In this document: positions 1 through 7,698 of the stretch, in pieces
How the letters are laid out: every line of letters begins with the position of its first letter
Numbering within the stretch: position 1 is the first letter of the stretch
Origin: B1SED10-225 sp964501415
Lineage (GTDB): Bacteria > Bacillota_I > Bacilli_A > Izemoplasmatales > Izemoplasmataceae
Assembly (NCBI GenBank): GCA_964501415.1
Contig: CAZCSL010000026.1
Location: 1-20,331, forward strand
Direction: 5' to 3'
Length of the DNA stretch: 20,331 bases
The notes under the pieces: model-generated
Told to the model about the DNA's origin: nothing
The model's input: the letters and a program-made list of their open reading frames with translations, nothing else
Databases searched by the model: none
Made by a program: the position numbers and the translations under genes

Positions 1-215
1 TTACAGCGATTGATTTACTTCTTATCTTGTTGTTTTAGTAAAAATTTAGTATCATTAGGCTGATAAGTTAAGGCGCGCACATTTTGTGATATCAAAAGAT
101 ATGATATCCAAATTACAAACTGCAGAAACTATTAAACAATGACAATTGACGCCTTTGAAAACTTTAAACTGAGACCTCAATTAATGAATAATGACATAAT
201 AAGGAAGTGTTAACT
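1..215. other. Intergenic region upstream of the LacI-type regulator
   Basis: No gene is visible here. The stretch holds two direct copies of TGATATC at 87-93 and 102-108, 15 bp apart, each containing the palindrome GATATC. A possible -35-like TTGACG lies at 146-151, but no -10 sits at a convincing distance. A weaker pair, TTAAAC at 164-169 and AATAAT at 187-192 with a 17-bp spacer, would start transcription just before the ribosome site at 201-205. Autoregulation by the downstream repressor is common in this family, but the operator cannot be assigned from sequence alone. Confidence 0.4.
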
Positions 216-1220
216 ATGCCAACTATTAAAGATATTGCCAAACTAGCAAATGTATCCATCGCAACGGTTTCAAGAGTTTTAAACCATGATGAAACGCTCA
301 ACGTTACATCAAAAACGAAAAAAAGAATCTTTGAAGCTGCAGAAAAGCTGTCCTATACTAAGCACCGTCATAAAATCAAAAGTAAGCAACCGAACAAAAG
401 AATCGGTATTGTGACATGGTATACGGTGGAAAAGGAAATTAATGATCCTTATTTCATTTCGATTCGAATGGGTATTCAGCGAGAAGCCAAGGATAGTAAC
501 ATTGATTTTGATGTTATTTACAACGACAACAACTTAAGAAAAAATATAGCTTCTGACCAATACCACGGCATTATCGTATTAGGCCGTTTTAGTGAAGAGA
601 CACGGGATTTCATGGAATCCATCTATAATAACATCGTCTATGTCAACTCCGTCGATCACCGCTTCCGCTATGACTCGGTGTATGTCGATTTCCGTGCCAT
701 CACAAAGGATGTGCTTGAATATCTACTTGATAAAGGCCACAAAAAGATCGGCTATATCGGTGGTCAGGAAGTAGTACCAGAAACAGGGCATCGCCACACT
801 GACCAAAGAGAACTTGAATTTCAAGAAACGATGTATCAAAACAACTTATTTAACTCGAAATACTTTAAAGTCGGTGATTATGCCATCGAATCCGGCTATA
901 AATTAATTAACGAACTACTTAAGGAAACCTATGAGGATTTGCCCACTGCCATCTTCTGCGGCAATGATTCAATCGCCATTGGCGTGGTTAGGGGTATTCT
1001 TGAAAACGACCTAAAAATCCCTGAAGATATCGCCATCTTTAGTGTTAATGATATCCCTACACTGCAGTATACTTCCCCTTCACTATCAACCGTGAAAGTA
1101 TATTCTGAATTCATGGGTGTACTCGCAGTTAGGATGCTTATCGAACAGATTAACAATGAACGCGATCTTAAATTAACGGTGTTCGTCCCCTATGAACTCA
1201 TCCATCGGGAAAGCGCCTAA
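216..1220 (+). CDS. LacI/GalR-family transcriptional regulator
   Basis: A DNA-binding repressor or activator of the LacI family, 334 residues, the usual length. The N-terminus is the family helix-turn-helix with the signature DIAKLANVSIATVSRVLN at about residues 5-22. A hinge follows, then a periplasmic-binding-protein-like effector domain from about residue 60 (RIGIVTW) to the end, with the typical late motif TAIFCGNDSIAIGV. The start is ATG 216: the AAGGA at 201-205 is 10 bases upstream. An in-frame GTG at 207 would lie only one base after that site, and family members begin directly with MPTIKDIA-like sequence. The gene is 27 bases upstream of an aldo/keto reductase, probably in one operon, so the effector may be a sugar or sugar-derived aldehyde. 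The ligand cannot be told from sequence. Confidence 0.93.
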   Translation: MPTIKDIAKLANVSIATVSRVLNHDETLNVTSKTKKRIFEAAEKLSYTKHRHKIKSKQPNKRIGIVTWYTVEKEINDPYFISIRMGIQREAKDSNIDFDVIYNDNNLRKNIASDQYHGIIVLGRFSEETRDFMESIYNNIVYVNSVDHRFRYDSVYVDFRAITKDVLEYLLDKGHKKIGYIGGQEVVPETGHRHTDQRELEFQETMYQNNLFNSKYFKVGDYAIESGYKLINELLKETYEDLPTAIFCGNDSIAIGVVRGILENDLKIPEDIAIFSVNDIPTLQYTSPSLSTVKVYSEFMGVLAVRMLIEQINNERDLKLTVFVPYELIHRESA

Positions 1221-1247
1221 AAAGACTATTATACGAGGAGAATCAAC

Positions 1248-2231
1248 ATGAAAAAAAGATCCTTTGGAAAAACCGGCTTTGCTATCAGTGAGATTTCACT
1301 CGGTACCTGGCAACTTGGTAGCGTCTGGGGTGAGCCATTTGACCAAGACGTTGCAATGCAAACTTTAAAAAACGCAACTGCCGCAGATATCAATGCCTTT
1401 GATACCGCTGATGTCTATCAAGATGGTAAAAGTGAAGAAACGATTGGTACTTATATTAAAACACTATCAGATAAACCTTTCATCATCACCAAAACGGGTA
1501 GAAGACTGCCCGCACAAACCAAAGAAGGTTACAATGAAGGAAACATTCGTTCATTCATTGATGATTCAAGAAAACGTCTCAATCAAGAAACACTCGATAT
1601 GGTACTGTTACACTGTCCTCCAACCGATGTATATTACAATCCAGAAGTATTCAAATTACTCGATACGCTGAAAACAGAAGGTAAAATCAAGCACTATGGC
1701 GTTAGCGTCGAACGTATTGAAGAAGGTCTAAAAGCCCTAGAATACGAAGGCGTGGATGCTGTTGAAATCATCTTCAACATGTTTCGCATGCGCCCAGCTG
1801 AAGTCTTCTTTGAACAAGCAAAGTTAAAAAATGTGGGCGTTATCGTCAGAGTTCCACTTGCTAGTGGTCTTTTGACGGGGAAATTTAATGAGAAAACCAC
1901 TTTTAATAAAAATGATCATCGTACTTATAACCGTGATGGCGCGGCGTTCGATAAAGGCGAGACTTTTTCAGGCGTCGATTACAACTTAGGTTTAAAAGCC
2001 GTTGATGCGCTTAAAAAACACTTCAATACCGATAACATCGCCCCTTATGCTTTAAGATGGATTTTGATGTTTGATGCCGTTTCAACCGTTATTCCAGGCG
2101 CATCAAAACCTGAACATATTCGTAATAACGCCAAAGCTGCGACAATGGAGCCATTGTCAGATAAAGATATGGCCAAAGTAAGGGAAATCTATGACACCTT
2201 TATCAAGGATCCGGTTCATCACTTATGGTAA
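1248..2231 (+). CDS. Aldo/keto reductase
   Basis: An NAD(P)H-dependent oxidoreductase of the aldo/keto reductase superfamily (TIM barrel), 327 residues, cytoplasmic. It should interconvert carbonyl groups and alcohols. The catalytic tetrad is visible: Asp52 and Tyr57 in DTADVY, Lys82 in ITKTG and His122 in LLHCP. The C-terminal NADPH-binding region is present (VIPGASKPEHIRNNAKAA). The opening KRSFGKTGFAISEISLGTW is typical of the YhdN/IolS-like bacterial group rather than the shorter AKR5 type found later in this window. A GAGGAG ribosome site lies just before ATG 1248. It follows the LacI regulator by 27 bases and overlaps the next gene by 7 bases, so co-transcription is likely. The substrate is unknown. 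Confidence 0.93.
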   Translation: MKKRSFGKTGFAISEISLGTWQLGSVWGEPFDQDVAMQTLKNATAADINAFDTADVYQDGKSEETIGTYIKTLSDKPFIITKTGRRLPAQTKEGYNEGNIRSFIDDSRKRLNQETLDMVLLHCPPTDVYYNPEVFKLLDTLKTEGKIKHYGVSVERIEEGLKALEYEGVDAVEIIFNMFRMRPAEVFFEQAKLKNVGVIVRVPLASGLLTGKFNEKTTFNKNDHRTYNRDGAAFDKGETFSGVDYNLGLKAVDALKKHFNTDNIAPYALRWILMFDAVSTVIPGASKPEHIRNNAKAATMEPLSDKDMAKVREIYDTFIKDPVHHLW

Positions 2232-2728
2232 AATTATCCTCCGTTACACTTGGTTTTAAGCAAAAGCTTTTTTTGATGCTTGTCGCTTCACTAATGACCT
2301 CGCTATTTGTCTTTGTGTTCCTCTTTATCTGGGATGGAAGCGACTGGGGCTTCATCGAAGGGGGTTTATGGCTTAATCTTTTGTTTCTGTATGGCCTTGG
2401 CCTCATCTTTTCTTACTTGTTTTTAGGTCGGGAATTCAAAAAAACGGCAGATAAAAGATTGAAAATCGCAAAAGGCAAGGCTGAAATCACCGATAAAATA
2501 GGTAAAAGATCCTATGACAACCATCAAGTAATCAACATTAGAATCGATAGACACTTTTATGTTTTTATAAAACACGAACGATTGACCATTACTTTTAAAA
2601 CTTTTGGCGTACGATCAAAAACACATGAAACCTTTCTTTTGAAACAAGGAGATCATGATAATTTGAAAGAAAAAATTATAGAAGCATTGAAATCATCTCC
2701 AGCACAAAATCAAGATACTACACCATAA
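2225..2728 (+). CDS. Two-helix membrane protein of unknown function
   Basis: A 167-residue protein I do not recognise. Two hydrophobic segments at about residues 13-37 and 44-66 should span the membrane as a hairpin. The remaining 100 residues are hydrophilic, Lys-rich and probably cytoplasmic, and include a beta-rich stretch (INIRIDRHFYVFIKHERLTI). The last dozen residues are polar and disordered-looking. The start ATG overlaps the final 7 bases of the aldo/keto reductase gene and has no well-spaced ribosome site of its own, so translation is probably coupled. A strong terminator follows 2 bases after the stop. It may be membrane-linked to the function of the upstream reductase, but nothing in the sequence shows this. 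Confidence 0.75.
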   Translation: MVKLSSVTLGFKQKLFLMLVASLMTSLFVFVFLFIWDGSDWGFIEGGLWLNLLFLYGLGLIFSYLFLGREFKKTADKRLKIAKGKAEITDKIGKRSYDNHQVINIRIDRHFYVFIKHERLTITFKTFGVRSKTHETFLLKQGDHDNLKEKIIEALKSSPAQNQDTTP

Positions 2729-2730
2729 CT

Positions 2731-2765
2731 AAAAGTGATACCGAAATTAATGGTATCACTTTTTT
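2731..2765 (+). terminator. Rho-independent terminator of the LacI-AKR operon
   Basis: A perfect 12-bp stem, AAAAGTGATACC (2731-2742) with GGTATCACTTTT (2752-2763), closes a 9-base loop and runs into a T tract. It sits directly after the stop of the membrane protein gene. The mirror strand also ends in TTTT, so it may additionally stop transcripts arriving from the opposite strand. Confidence 0.9.
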
Positions 2766-2874
2766 ATTGATAGCTTTCTAGCGAAGGATTAACAGCTCAA
2801 ATAGTACATTAAGTCATTACTTTTAAGCCAAATCTAAAAGCATCGGATCTTCTACTCAATCATACAATCCTTGA

Positions 2875-3180
2875 TTATACCTTAACAAAAGCACTTATAA
2901 TAATTGGTATAACAATAAGTAAGATGATTGGCCATTGTTGAGAAATGTTATTAATAGGATTGAATAAAAAGAATAAAAATATGCCTAAAATGAGGAGGAA
3001 AACGGACCTTGTTTTTCTATGCTTAACAAAAAGCAATACAAGTCCAATGTATAAACCAGGAAGGAAATGAATAAAGAATCCAATAACATTTTCCACTAAG
3101 TTCTCAGGTGAATCAAATACATCAAAAGACATCAGAAAAAAGAACAATACGATAAGCCATAAATATACTCTTAAACTAAT
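2875..3180 (-). pseudogene. Small three-to-four-helix membrane protein, apparently frameshifted near its start
   Basis: The open frame encodes about 100 residues, rich in Ile, Leu and Phe, with three or four hydrophobic segments (WLIVLFFLMSF, NVIGFFIHFLPGLYIGLVLL, VFLLILGIFLFFLF, IILLIVIPIIISAF). The motif FDVFDSPE followed by a GFFIHFLP helix resembles a family of small bacterial integral membrane proteins of unknown function. This frame has no good start: TTG 3147 and ATG 3132 lack ribosome sites. A perfect GGAGGT (3206-3201) does precede ATG 3194, but that frame reads only MKLFRLV before a stop. One extra base near 3180-3184 would join MKLFR to ISLRVYLWLIV and restore a normal membrane protein start. 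It is therefore either a broken gene, a sequence error, or a genuine short form started at 3132 or 3147. Confidence 0.55.
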
Positions 3181-3266
3181 CTAAATAGTTTCATAGATTT
3201 ACCTCCGCATTATTTCGATATAAAGCATCTATCTACAGTAATCTTATGTTATAGATTAGTTTTGTT

Positions 3267-3842
3267 TTAACCTTTGTACTTATCATTATAATAGACTTTT
3301 GCTTTATGTGTTATCTTTTTAATGTATGCTGATTTTTGATTGGTGTAATCGTCTCTATGGTGTTTATGCTTTTGAGCTAAATCTTTTTTTAAAGCTTGGT
3401 ATACTTTGGCTTCCTTAGGAAAATCGATAAGATAATCCCGAAAGTATAGCTCGTCATGATTATTAAAGCTTCTTAAATGTAGATGAAAGACTTCCTTAGC
3501 ATAACCTTTAGGTGTATACCCTTTATTTAATGAAACCCGGTCTTTGTCTTTATTCATAACAATATAGCCAGCCTTTTTTAAAGGCTCATAAAACGCATCA
3601 AATAGAGCCTCTTTTTTCAGTTCCATTAAAATATCCACACTTGGTTTAGCACAAATAGTTTTTATTGCTGTGCTCCCAATATGTTCTATTCGCCTTATCT
3701 TTGATAAATCCAAAGTAGATTCTAAACGGTCTTTTTCCTTCTTGAACTGTGTGTACCATGTTGGTTGGTGTGGCTTTAAAACAATGGGAAACAGTTTCCA
3801 CAAGGCTTCTAAAGACATTTCTTCTAGGTTTTTTTCTTTCAT
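3267..3842 (-). CDS. GrpB-family (UPF0157) nucleotidyltransferase-fold protein
   Basis: A 191-residue cytoplasmic protein of the GrpB/UPF0157 family. Members adopt a minimal nucleotidyltransferase fold, and their substrate is generally unknown; some are fused to dephospho-CoA kinase in other bacteria. The family signature is clear: RRIEHIGSTAIKTICAKPSVDI in the first half (quoted from its middle, HIGSTAI then KPSVDILM), then FHLHLRSF, then LYFRDYLIDFPKEAKVYQALKKDLA. The start is ATG 3842, preceded by AAAGGAG five bases away. A longer in-frame start at 3872 has no ribosome site and is rejected. The gene is AT-rich compared with the encapsulin operon and stands alone, with 109 bases to the upstream methyltransferase gene. 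Confidence 0.88.
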   Translation of the reverse strand: MKEKNLEEMSLEALWKLFPIVLKPHQPTWYTQFKKEKDRLESTLDLSKIRRIEHIGSTAIKTICAKPSVDILMELKKEALFDAFYEPLKKAGYIVMNKDKDRVSLNKGYTPKGYAKEVFHLHLRSFNNHDELYFRDYLIDFPKEAKVYQALKKDLAQKHKHHRDDYTNQKSAYIKKITHKAKVYYNDKYKG

Positions 3843-3951
3843 AATTTCTCCTTTGACATAAGTGCAAATCAAGCTATTTGGTAGTCATTCATTTATTTAT
3901 GATATGCGTCCTTAGTCTGACCATATAAAAAACTCAAAATCTTAGGTTGGT

Positions 3952-4617
3952 TCAACCTTGTTTTAAATGAATGAAATAATGCCAACCATATTGGTTAACC
4001 GTATTCAAATCAACGTTATTTGATAATTTGATTGAAATAACTTCAAATGGTTTTAACAGTTTTTGTAGCAAAGCATCATTAGCATAAAAATGTGGAATAC
4101 CATGTTCATGATCGTTTTGATCTTTTATGAGTGTGTTAGAATCGACCCATTCACCTATATGGGTTTTGAACTTTGTGGATTTTTGGGACCCTAGTGTTAA
4201 AAACATTTCTCCACCAGGTTTAAGAATTGATTTAAGTTGCTTAAAAATAGAAAAAACACCTTCAGTATTTGTATGTGATATCACATGATATGAAATGACA
4301 TAATCAAACGTATCTTTCTCAAAGGGTAAAACTATCATATCTCCACAAACCGTATTGATATTCATGTTGTTTTGAGTGCAATAATTATCTAACCTGTTAA
4401 TCGCCTCTTCTGACAAATCAAATGCGGTTACATTAAACCCTTCTTTAGCAAAAAGTATTGAATGACGCCCTAAACCACACCCCAAATCTAGTAAGGAATT
4501 TTGTTGGTTGGGTTTGTGCCATCTATGTACATAGTAGTACATATCTTCACTTGGTTCTAACCATCTACTATCTTCAACTTTTTTCCAGTCCCAGGCTTTG
4601 TTTTTTACATGAATCAT
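3952..4617 (-). CDS. Class I SAM-dependent methyltransferase
   Basis: A 221-residue cytoplasmic methyltransferase with the Rossmann-like fold. Motif I is LLDLGCGLGRHS at about 42-53, the acidic residue that binds the SAM ribose is Asp67 in TAFDLS, and the post-I and motif II regions follow (VCGDMIVLPFEKDTFDYVISYHVISH), ending with the LKPGGEMFLTL strand. Like small Methyltransf_25/11 proteins it has no added domain, so the methyl acceptor cannot be inferred. A GAGGAGG ribosome site lies 11 bases before ATG 4617. Just beyond the stop, AGGTTG/CAACCT forms a 6-bp hairpin, but the T run is 12 bases away, so it is at best a weak terminator. Confidence 0.9.
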   Translation of the reverse strand: MIHVKNKAWDWKKVEDSRWLEPSEDMYYYVHRWHKPNQQNSLLDLGCGLGRHSILFAKEGFNVTAFDLSEEAINRLDNYCTQNNMNINTVCGDMIVLPFEKDTFDYVISYHVISHTNTEGVFSIFKQLKSILKPGGEMFLTLGSQKSTKFKTHIGEWVDSNTLIKDQNDHEHGIPHFYANDALLQKLLKPFEVISIKLSNNVDLNTVNQYGWHYFIHLKQG

Positions 4618-4839
4618 CTAATCTGATGCCTCCTCTTTTCTTATGTTGCTTTTTACGAGTATTCTATAATCAATTTAATAATGATGCCCCGTAGTTATTG
4701 AATTAAAAGGATTATATTGGCTTTAGTTATACTTGTATCGTTTTGAAAGCAGCAACCAAAATAAGTATATCACACTTTCTCACTCCTTAGAGGGTTTAAT
4801 CTAGTGTCAAATCACAAGCTTGTTTCAAAAATATTGCAT

Positions 4840-4883
4840 AAAAAAAGTGACCTCTTTATGTTGATAGGACAGAAGTCACTTTT
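4840..4883 (-). terminator. Rho-independent terminator of the encapsulin operon
   Basis: On the minus strand, AAAAGTGACTTCT (4883-4871) pairs with AGAGGTCACTTTT (4855-4843), a 13-bp stem with one G-T pair and a 15-base loop. The T run continues to 4840. It lies about 30 bases after the encapsulin stop. The rest of the spacer from 4618 to 4914 shows no gene I can support. Confidence 0.88.
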
Positions 4884-4914
4884 AGATACTGTATTATTTC
4901 TAAAATGCTAAAGA

Positions 4915-5712
4915 TTAATCGATGTCAAAGGCAACCACGATGTTTTCATCAAGACAACGGAATGTGAAGCTGTTCATGACGAACAAACGGACATTGTCAG
5001 AATCATAGTTTTCAAAACCTACGCTATAATCTTGTCCGATGGTAAGTTCAAGGTCTTCATGATCTCTAGGAATCAAGAGCGCTCCTTTTAAGACGCGTGA
5101 ACGAACGACTTCGCCTCCGATAATAGCTTCGACATAATGACGTAAAAGTGCCCCTTCATACATCTGATTAAGTCGTGTGTAAACCTCATCAGATACCATC
5201 AAGTCATAGGGTTTTTCTGCATACGCATCATTAATAGCAAATGCCCCTTCACTGATCGCTCTTAAAATATCGTTGGCATTCTTGGTGAGTTTGATGCGTT
5301 TGCCAGCTACTTCATTAAGACCTTTAATACCCGCTTGTTTGTTGCCGTTATAAATGCTGTCTTCTTCATAAAGTGCGAGTTTTTCTGCGGCTTCTTCTAA
5401 GCCATCGAGTTCAGTGTCTTTTTCACCGCGCAGGATGTTATCGAGTTCCCAGCGGGAAAGTTCGAACTCAATCCGGGTTTCCATAAGGGGAAGCACGTCA
5501 TAAATTCCGACGCCGATTTCACCTTCTTTTACCGGTTTGATGGTTTTCAATCTACCTTGGGGTACACTATTGGTATCAAGGCCTTTAGGTCCACTTACAA
5601 AAAGTACACGACGTGCGGTCAGTTGTGAGAGAATAACCTCTTTAGCACGGTCATTAATCTCATCCCACGCTTCGGTGGGAATGGGCGCTAGTGCTTGTTT
5701 AAATAGATCCAT
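4915..5712 (-). CDS. Family 1 encapsulin shell protein
   Basis: The shell protein of a bacterial nanocompartment, with the HK97 phage capsid fold. Its 265 residues match the classical family 1 encapsulin of Thermotoga maritima, which forms a 60-subunit, roughly 24-nm T=1 shell. Recognisable blocks are the N-terminal FKQALAPIPTEAWDEINDRA helix, which in the family lines the inside and binds cargo peptides, RWELDNILRG with Trp88 at the position where the Thermotoga shell stacks a flavin (from memory), IYNGNKQAGIKGL, the P-domain PYDLMVSDEVYTRLNQMYEG, and the C-terminal GQDYSVGFE and VRLFVMNSFTFRC. A GAGGAGG site precedes ATG 5712, immediately after the stop of the cargo gene, so both proteins are made from one message. 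Sampled lines of this gene look more GC-rich than those of the flanking GrpB and methyltransferase genes. Confidence 0.97.
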   Translation of the reverse strand: MDLFKQALAPIPTEAWDEINDRAKEVILSQLTARRVLFVSGPKGLDTNSVPQGRLKTIKPVKEGEIGVGIYDVLPLMETRIEFELSRWELDNILRGEKDTELDGLEEAAEKLALYEEDSIYNGNKQAGIKGLNEVAGKRIKLTKNANDILRAISEGAFAINDAYAEKPYDLMVSDEVYTRLNQMYEGALLRHYVEAIIGGEVVRSRVLKGALLIPRDHEDLELTIGQDYSVGFENYDSDNVRLFVMNSFTFRCLDENIVVAFDID

Positions 5713-5724
5713 TGCTTCGCCTCC

Positions 5725-6078
5725 TCAGCGTTTGGGTTTTCCAATGTTGAGACTTTTGTTTTTAAGTGTCTGAACTTCGGCTTCTTCTTCATCATGATGG
5801 CCAATTGGCCCTTCGGTGAAAAGGTTCTCTCTAAGTTCTTGGTCCAACTCAGGCATTTGTCTTCTCAACCACTCGATACCCATGGCCAAATGTTCTAACT
5901 CTTCATCACGGTTATGTTTTAAAAGCGCTTTGACTTCAGGGTCTTTGGTTGCGCTCATACGCTGGTTGTACCAATCTACCGCTTCAAATTCTTCCATGAT
6001 ACTTTTGATGACGCGTGTAAAATCCTGTGTCTTATCATCCAATAGTTCAATCGGTTCATGGTATTGATCTGATGCCAT
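5725..6078 (-). CDS. Encapsulated ferritin-like protein (EncFtn), encapsulin cargo
   Basis: A 117-residue ferroxidase cargo that oxidises Fe(II) and passes iron into the encapsulin shell. Two antiparallel helices carry the family residues: Glu30 and Glu32 in EEFEAVDWY, with Trp36 and Tyr37, and Glu60 and His63 in HNRDEELEH. By alignment to the Rhodospirillum rubrum protein, Glu30, Glu60 and His63 match its iron-binding Glu32, Glu62 and His65. The block WLRRQMPELDQEL then NLFTEGPIG is also typical. A polar, acidic linker (HHDEEEAEVQ) leads to the C-terminal loading peptide KSLNIGKPKR. Its LNIG core is standard, but the more usual SL(R/K) after it is replaced by KPKR. A GGAGGG site lies 5 bases before ATG 6078. 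The 12-base gap to the shell gene marks a tight operon. Confidence 0.96.
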   Translation of the reverse strand: MASDQYHEPIELLDDKTQDFTRVIKSIMEEFEAVDWYNQRMSATKDPEVKALLKHNRDEELEHLAMGIEWLRRQMPELDQELRENLFTEGPIGHHDEEEAEVQTLKNKSLNIGKPKR

Positions 6079-6100
6079 AATATCCCTCCATTATTTATGC

Positions 6101-6117
6101 TTAATTTAATTATAACA
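6101..6117 (-). promoter_or_regulatory. Extended -10 promoter and possible PerR/Fur-like box of the encapsulin operon
   Basis: The minus strand reads TGTTATAAT (6117-6109), an extended -10 element, with transcription expected to begin near 6102, about 24 bases before the cargo start. The -35 (TTAGAA, 18 bases upstream) is poor, as is common for extended -10 promoters. TTATAATTAAATTAA (6115-6101) overlaps the -10 and matches 11 of 14 fixed positions of the Bacillus PerR consensus TTATAATNATTATAA. The left half is helped by the -10 itself, so the operator call is weak. Confidence 0.45.
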
Positions 6118-6261
6118 CTATCTAAAAGAATCTTCTAAGATTTGCAGTTAATTCCTAAGCTTGATGAGCTTCTTTTAAATATTACCACCCACATATTAGC
6201 CTACTATGAAGCCATGATGTTTACTTTTCTTAAGTTTTGATCCATCAAAACATTGCCTCAA

Positions 6262-7698
6262 TTATGTTCCACAATAAGTAATATGATTATAAGTAGCTTC
6301 TGGTGGAGTTATAAATTTTTTAGCGACCATATTTTCATTAAATGGATTTTGCAAAGCCTTGAGTAGTTCGTTAAATAGCTCAAAATTATCTTGATAGGCA
6401 GCCTCATCTAAAGCCTTTTTTACAAGGTGGTTGCGAGGGATGATTAAAGGATTATGTTTCTTCATTGTTTTTAGGGGTTCTTTTTCATCCTTGATGCGCT
6501 TCAAAAAAGCCCGATGCCAGGTTTGAAATTTTGGGTTTTTTAATATATCCATTTCGATACCATAGCTTAACGCGTAAAAGAAATGGGTATAATCAACCTT
6601 ATATTCAGCCATGTATTTTAATAAATCATCAATGAGTCTTTTATCGTTATTCTTTAGCTTAGACACCCCAAGTTTATATCCCATTAATTGATAATATGCC
6701 TCTTCAAAATGATTGCCAAATGTCTTTAGTATCGCTTGTACTTTTTCTATGGCTACGCTTTTATCATCATGGATTAAAGGTAAAATAGCTTCACCTAATT
6801 TGGCCAGATTCCAAGACATGATATAAGGTTGTTGTCCAAAAGCATAACGACCATAGGCATCAATAGAGCTATACACTGATTTTAAATCATAGCGATCAAT
6901 AAAAGCACACGGTCCGTAATCAATGGTCTCTCCGCTAATCGTGGTATTATCGGTATTCATGACGCCATGAACAAACCCAACGCTTTGCCATTTAGCCACC
7001 AATTGTGCTTGTCTTTTAACCAAAGAAGCATACCATTTAGTCGTTTTATATGGGTCGTTCGCTAAGTTAGAGTCGTGTCGTTCAATCGCATAATCTGTAA
7101 TTGCTTTAAGGGCCATATAATCCTTTTTATAAGCAGCGTATTCAAACGTACCCACGCGAATATGACTTTTAGCCAAACGCACCAAAATGGCAGCATCTTC
7201 TTCTCCCATGCGTTTAATTTTTTCATGGGTTTTAATAACGGCTAAACTGCGAGAAGTCTTTACCCCTAAAGCGTGCATCGCCTCAGAAAACAAATACTCA
7301 AGCAACGCCGATCTTAATGTTGCTTTCCCATCAAAACCACGAGCGTATTTTGTGGGTCCAGAGCCTTTCAAATGAATATCGTACCGATTATTGTGATGCA
7401 CATGCTCTCCAAGCAAACACGCTCTACCATCACCTAAAATGGTAAAATGACCATACTGATGACCCGCATAAGCCATCGCAATGGTGGTTCCTTTCAATTC
7501 TTTATCCTGGCCTACTAAAAAACGCGCTCCCTTTGAAGTGCTTAAACTATCTATAGCTAAACCCACATTTGCGGCTAAATTTTCATTAAAAATTACATAC
7601 TGCGGATCATCGATGGCATCAGCATCAATTTTCTGATAAAACATTGTTGGTAGCTTTAGATAACTATAGTGAAAATCGAATCCAAATGGTTTATACAT
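6262..7698 (-). CDS. selO: SelO/YdiU-family protein adenylyltransferase (pseudokinase)
   Basis: A pseudokinase that binds ATP in a flipped orientation and transfers AMP to Ser, Thr or Tyr of client proteins; in E. coli it is tied to oxidative stress. At 478 residues it is full length. Landmarks are the early IFNENLAANVGL and AYAGHQYGHF, the nucleotide-binding LKGSGPTKYARGFDGKATLR with Lys111, ETSR-like VKTSRSLAVI, RVGTFEYAA near 181, and the metal-binding HGVMNTDN (Asn251) with IDYGP (Asp260). The protein ends TYCGT-like (YCGT), placing Cys476 where the E. coli protein has a regulatory C-terminal cysteine; many eukaryotic members have selenocysteine there. A second cysteine, Cys264, lies in the activation loop and could be its disulfide partner. 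An AAGGGGG site precedes ATG 7698, and a TATAAT (7728-7723) lies upstream. It ends 183 bases before the encapsulin cargo start and is probably its own transcript. Confidence 0.95.
   Translation of the reverse strand: MYKPFGFDFHYSYLKLPTMFYQKIDADAIDDPQYVIFNENLAANVGLAIDSLSTSKGARFLVGQDKELKGTTIAMAYAGHQYGHFTILGDGRACLLGEHVHHNNRYDIHLKGSGPTKYARGFDGKATLRSALLEYLFSEAMHALGVKTSRSLAVIKTHEKIKRMGEEDAAILVRLAKSHIRVGTFEYAAYKKDYMALKAITDYAIERHDSNLANDPYKTTKWYASLVKRQAQLVAKWQSVGFVHGVMNTDNTTISGETIDYGPCAFIDRYDLKSVYSSIDAYGRYAFGQQPYIMSWNLAKLGEAILPLIHDDKSVAIEKVQAILKTFGNHFEEAYYQLMGYKLGVSKLKNNDKRLIDDLLKYMAEYKVDYTHFFYALSYGIEMDILKNPKFQTWHRAFLKRIKDEKEPLKTMKKHNPLIIPRNHLVKKALDEAAYQDNFELFNELLKALQNPFNENMVAKKFITPPEATYNHITYCGT

Noticed and set aside
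207..215. GTG at 207 as an earlier start of the LacI-type regulator
   Set aside because: It is one base after the AAGGA ribosome site; ATG 216 has normal spacing and matches family N-termini.
3843..3872. Ten-residue N-terminal extension of the GrpB-family protein
   Set aside because: No ribosome site at 3872, whereas AAAGGAG fits ATG 3842.
4723..4773. 16-residue hydrophobic minus-strand frame (MIYLFWLLLSKRYKYN) after an AAGGAG
   Set aside because: The spacing is long (11 bases), the start is GTG, and so short a frame is easily due to chance.
6234..6251. GTTTTGA/TCAAAAC hairpin after selO as a terminator
   Set aside because: Only 7 AT-rich pairs and no T tract on the minus strand.
6262..7698. 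Selenocysteine in the SelO protein
   Set aside because: The C-terminal position is an ordinary Cys codon, and no in-frame TGA precedes the stop.
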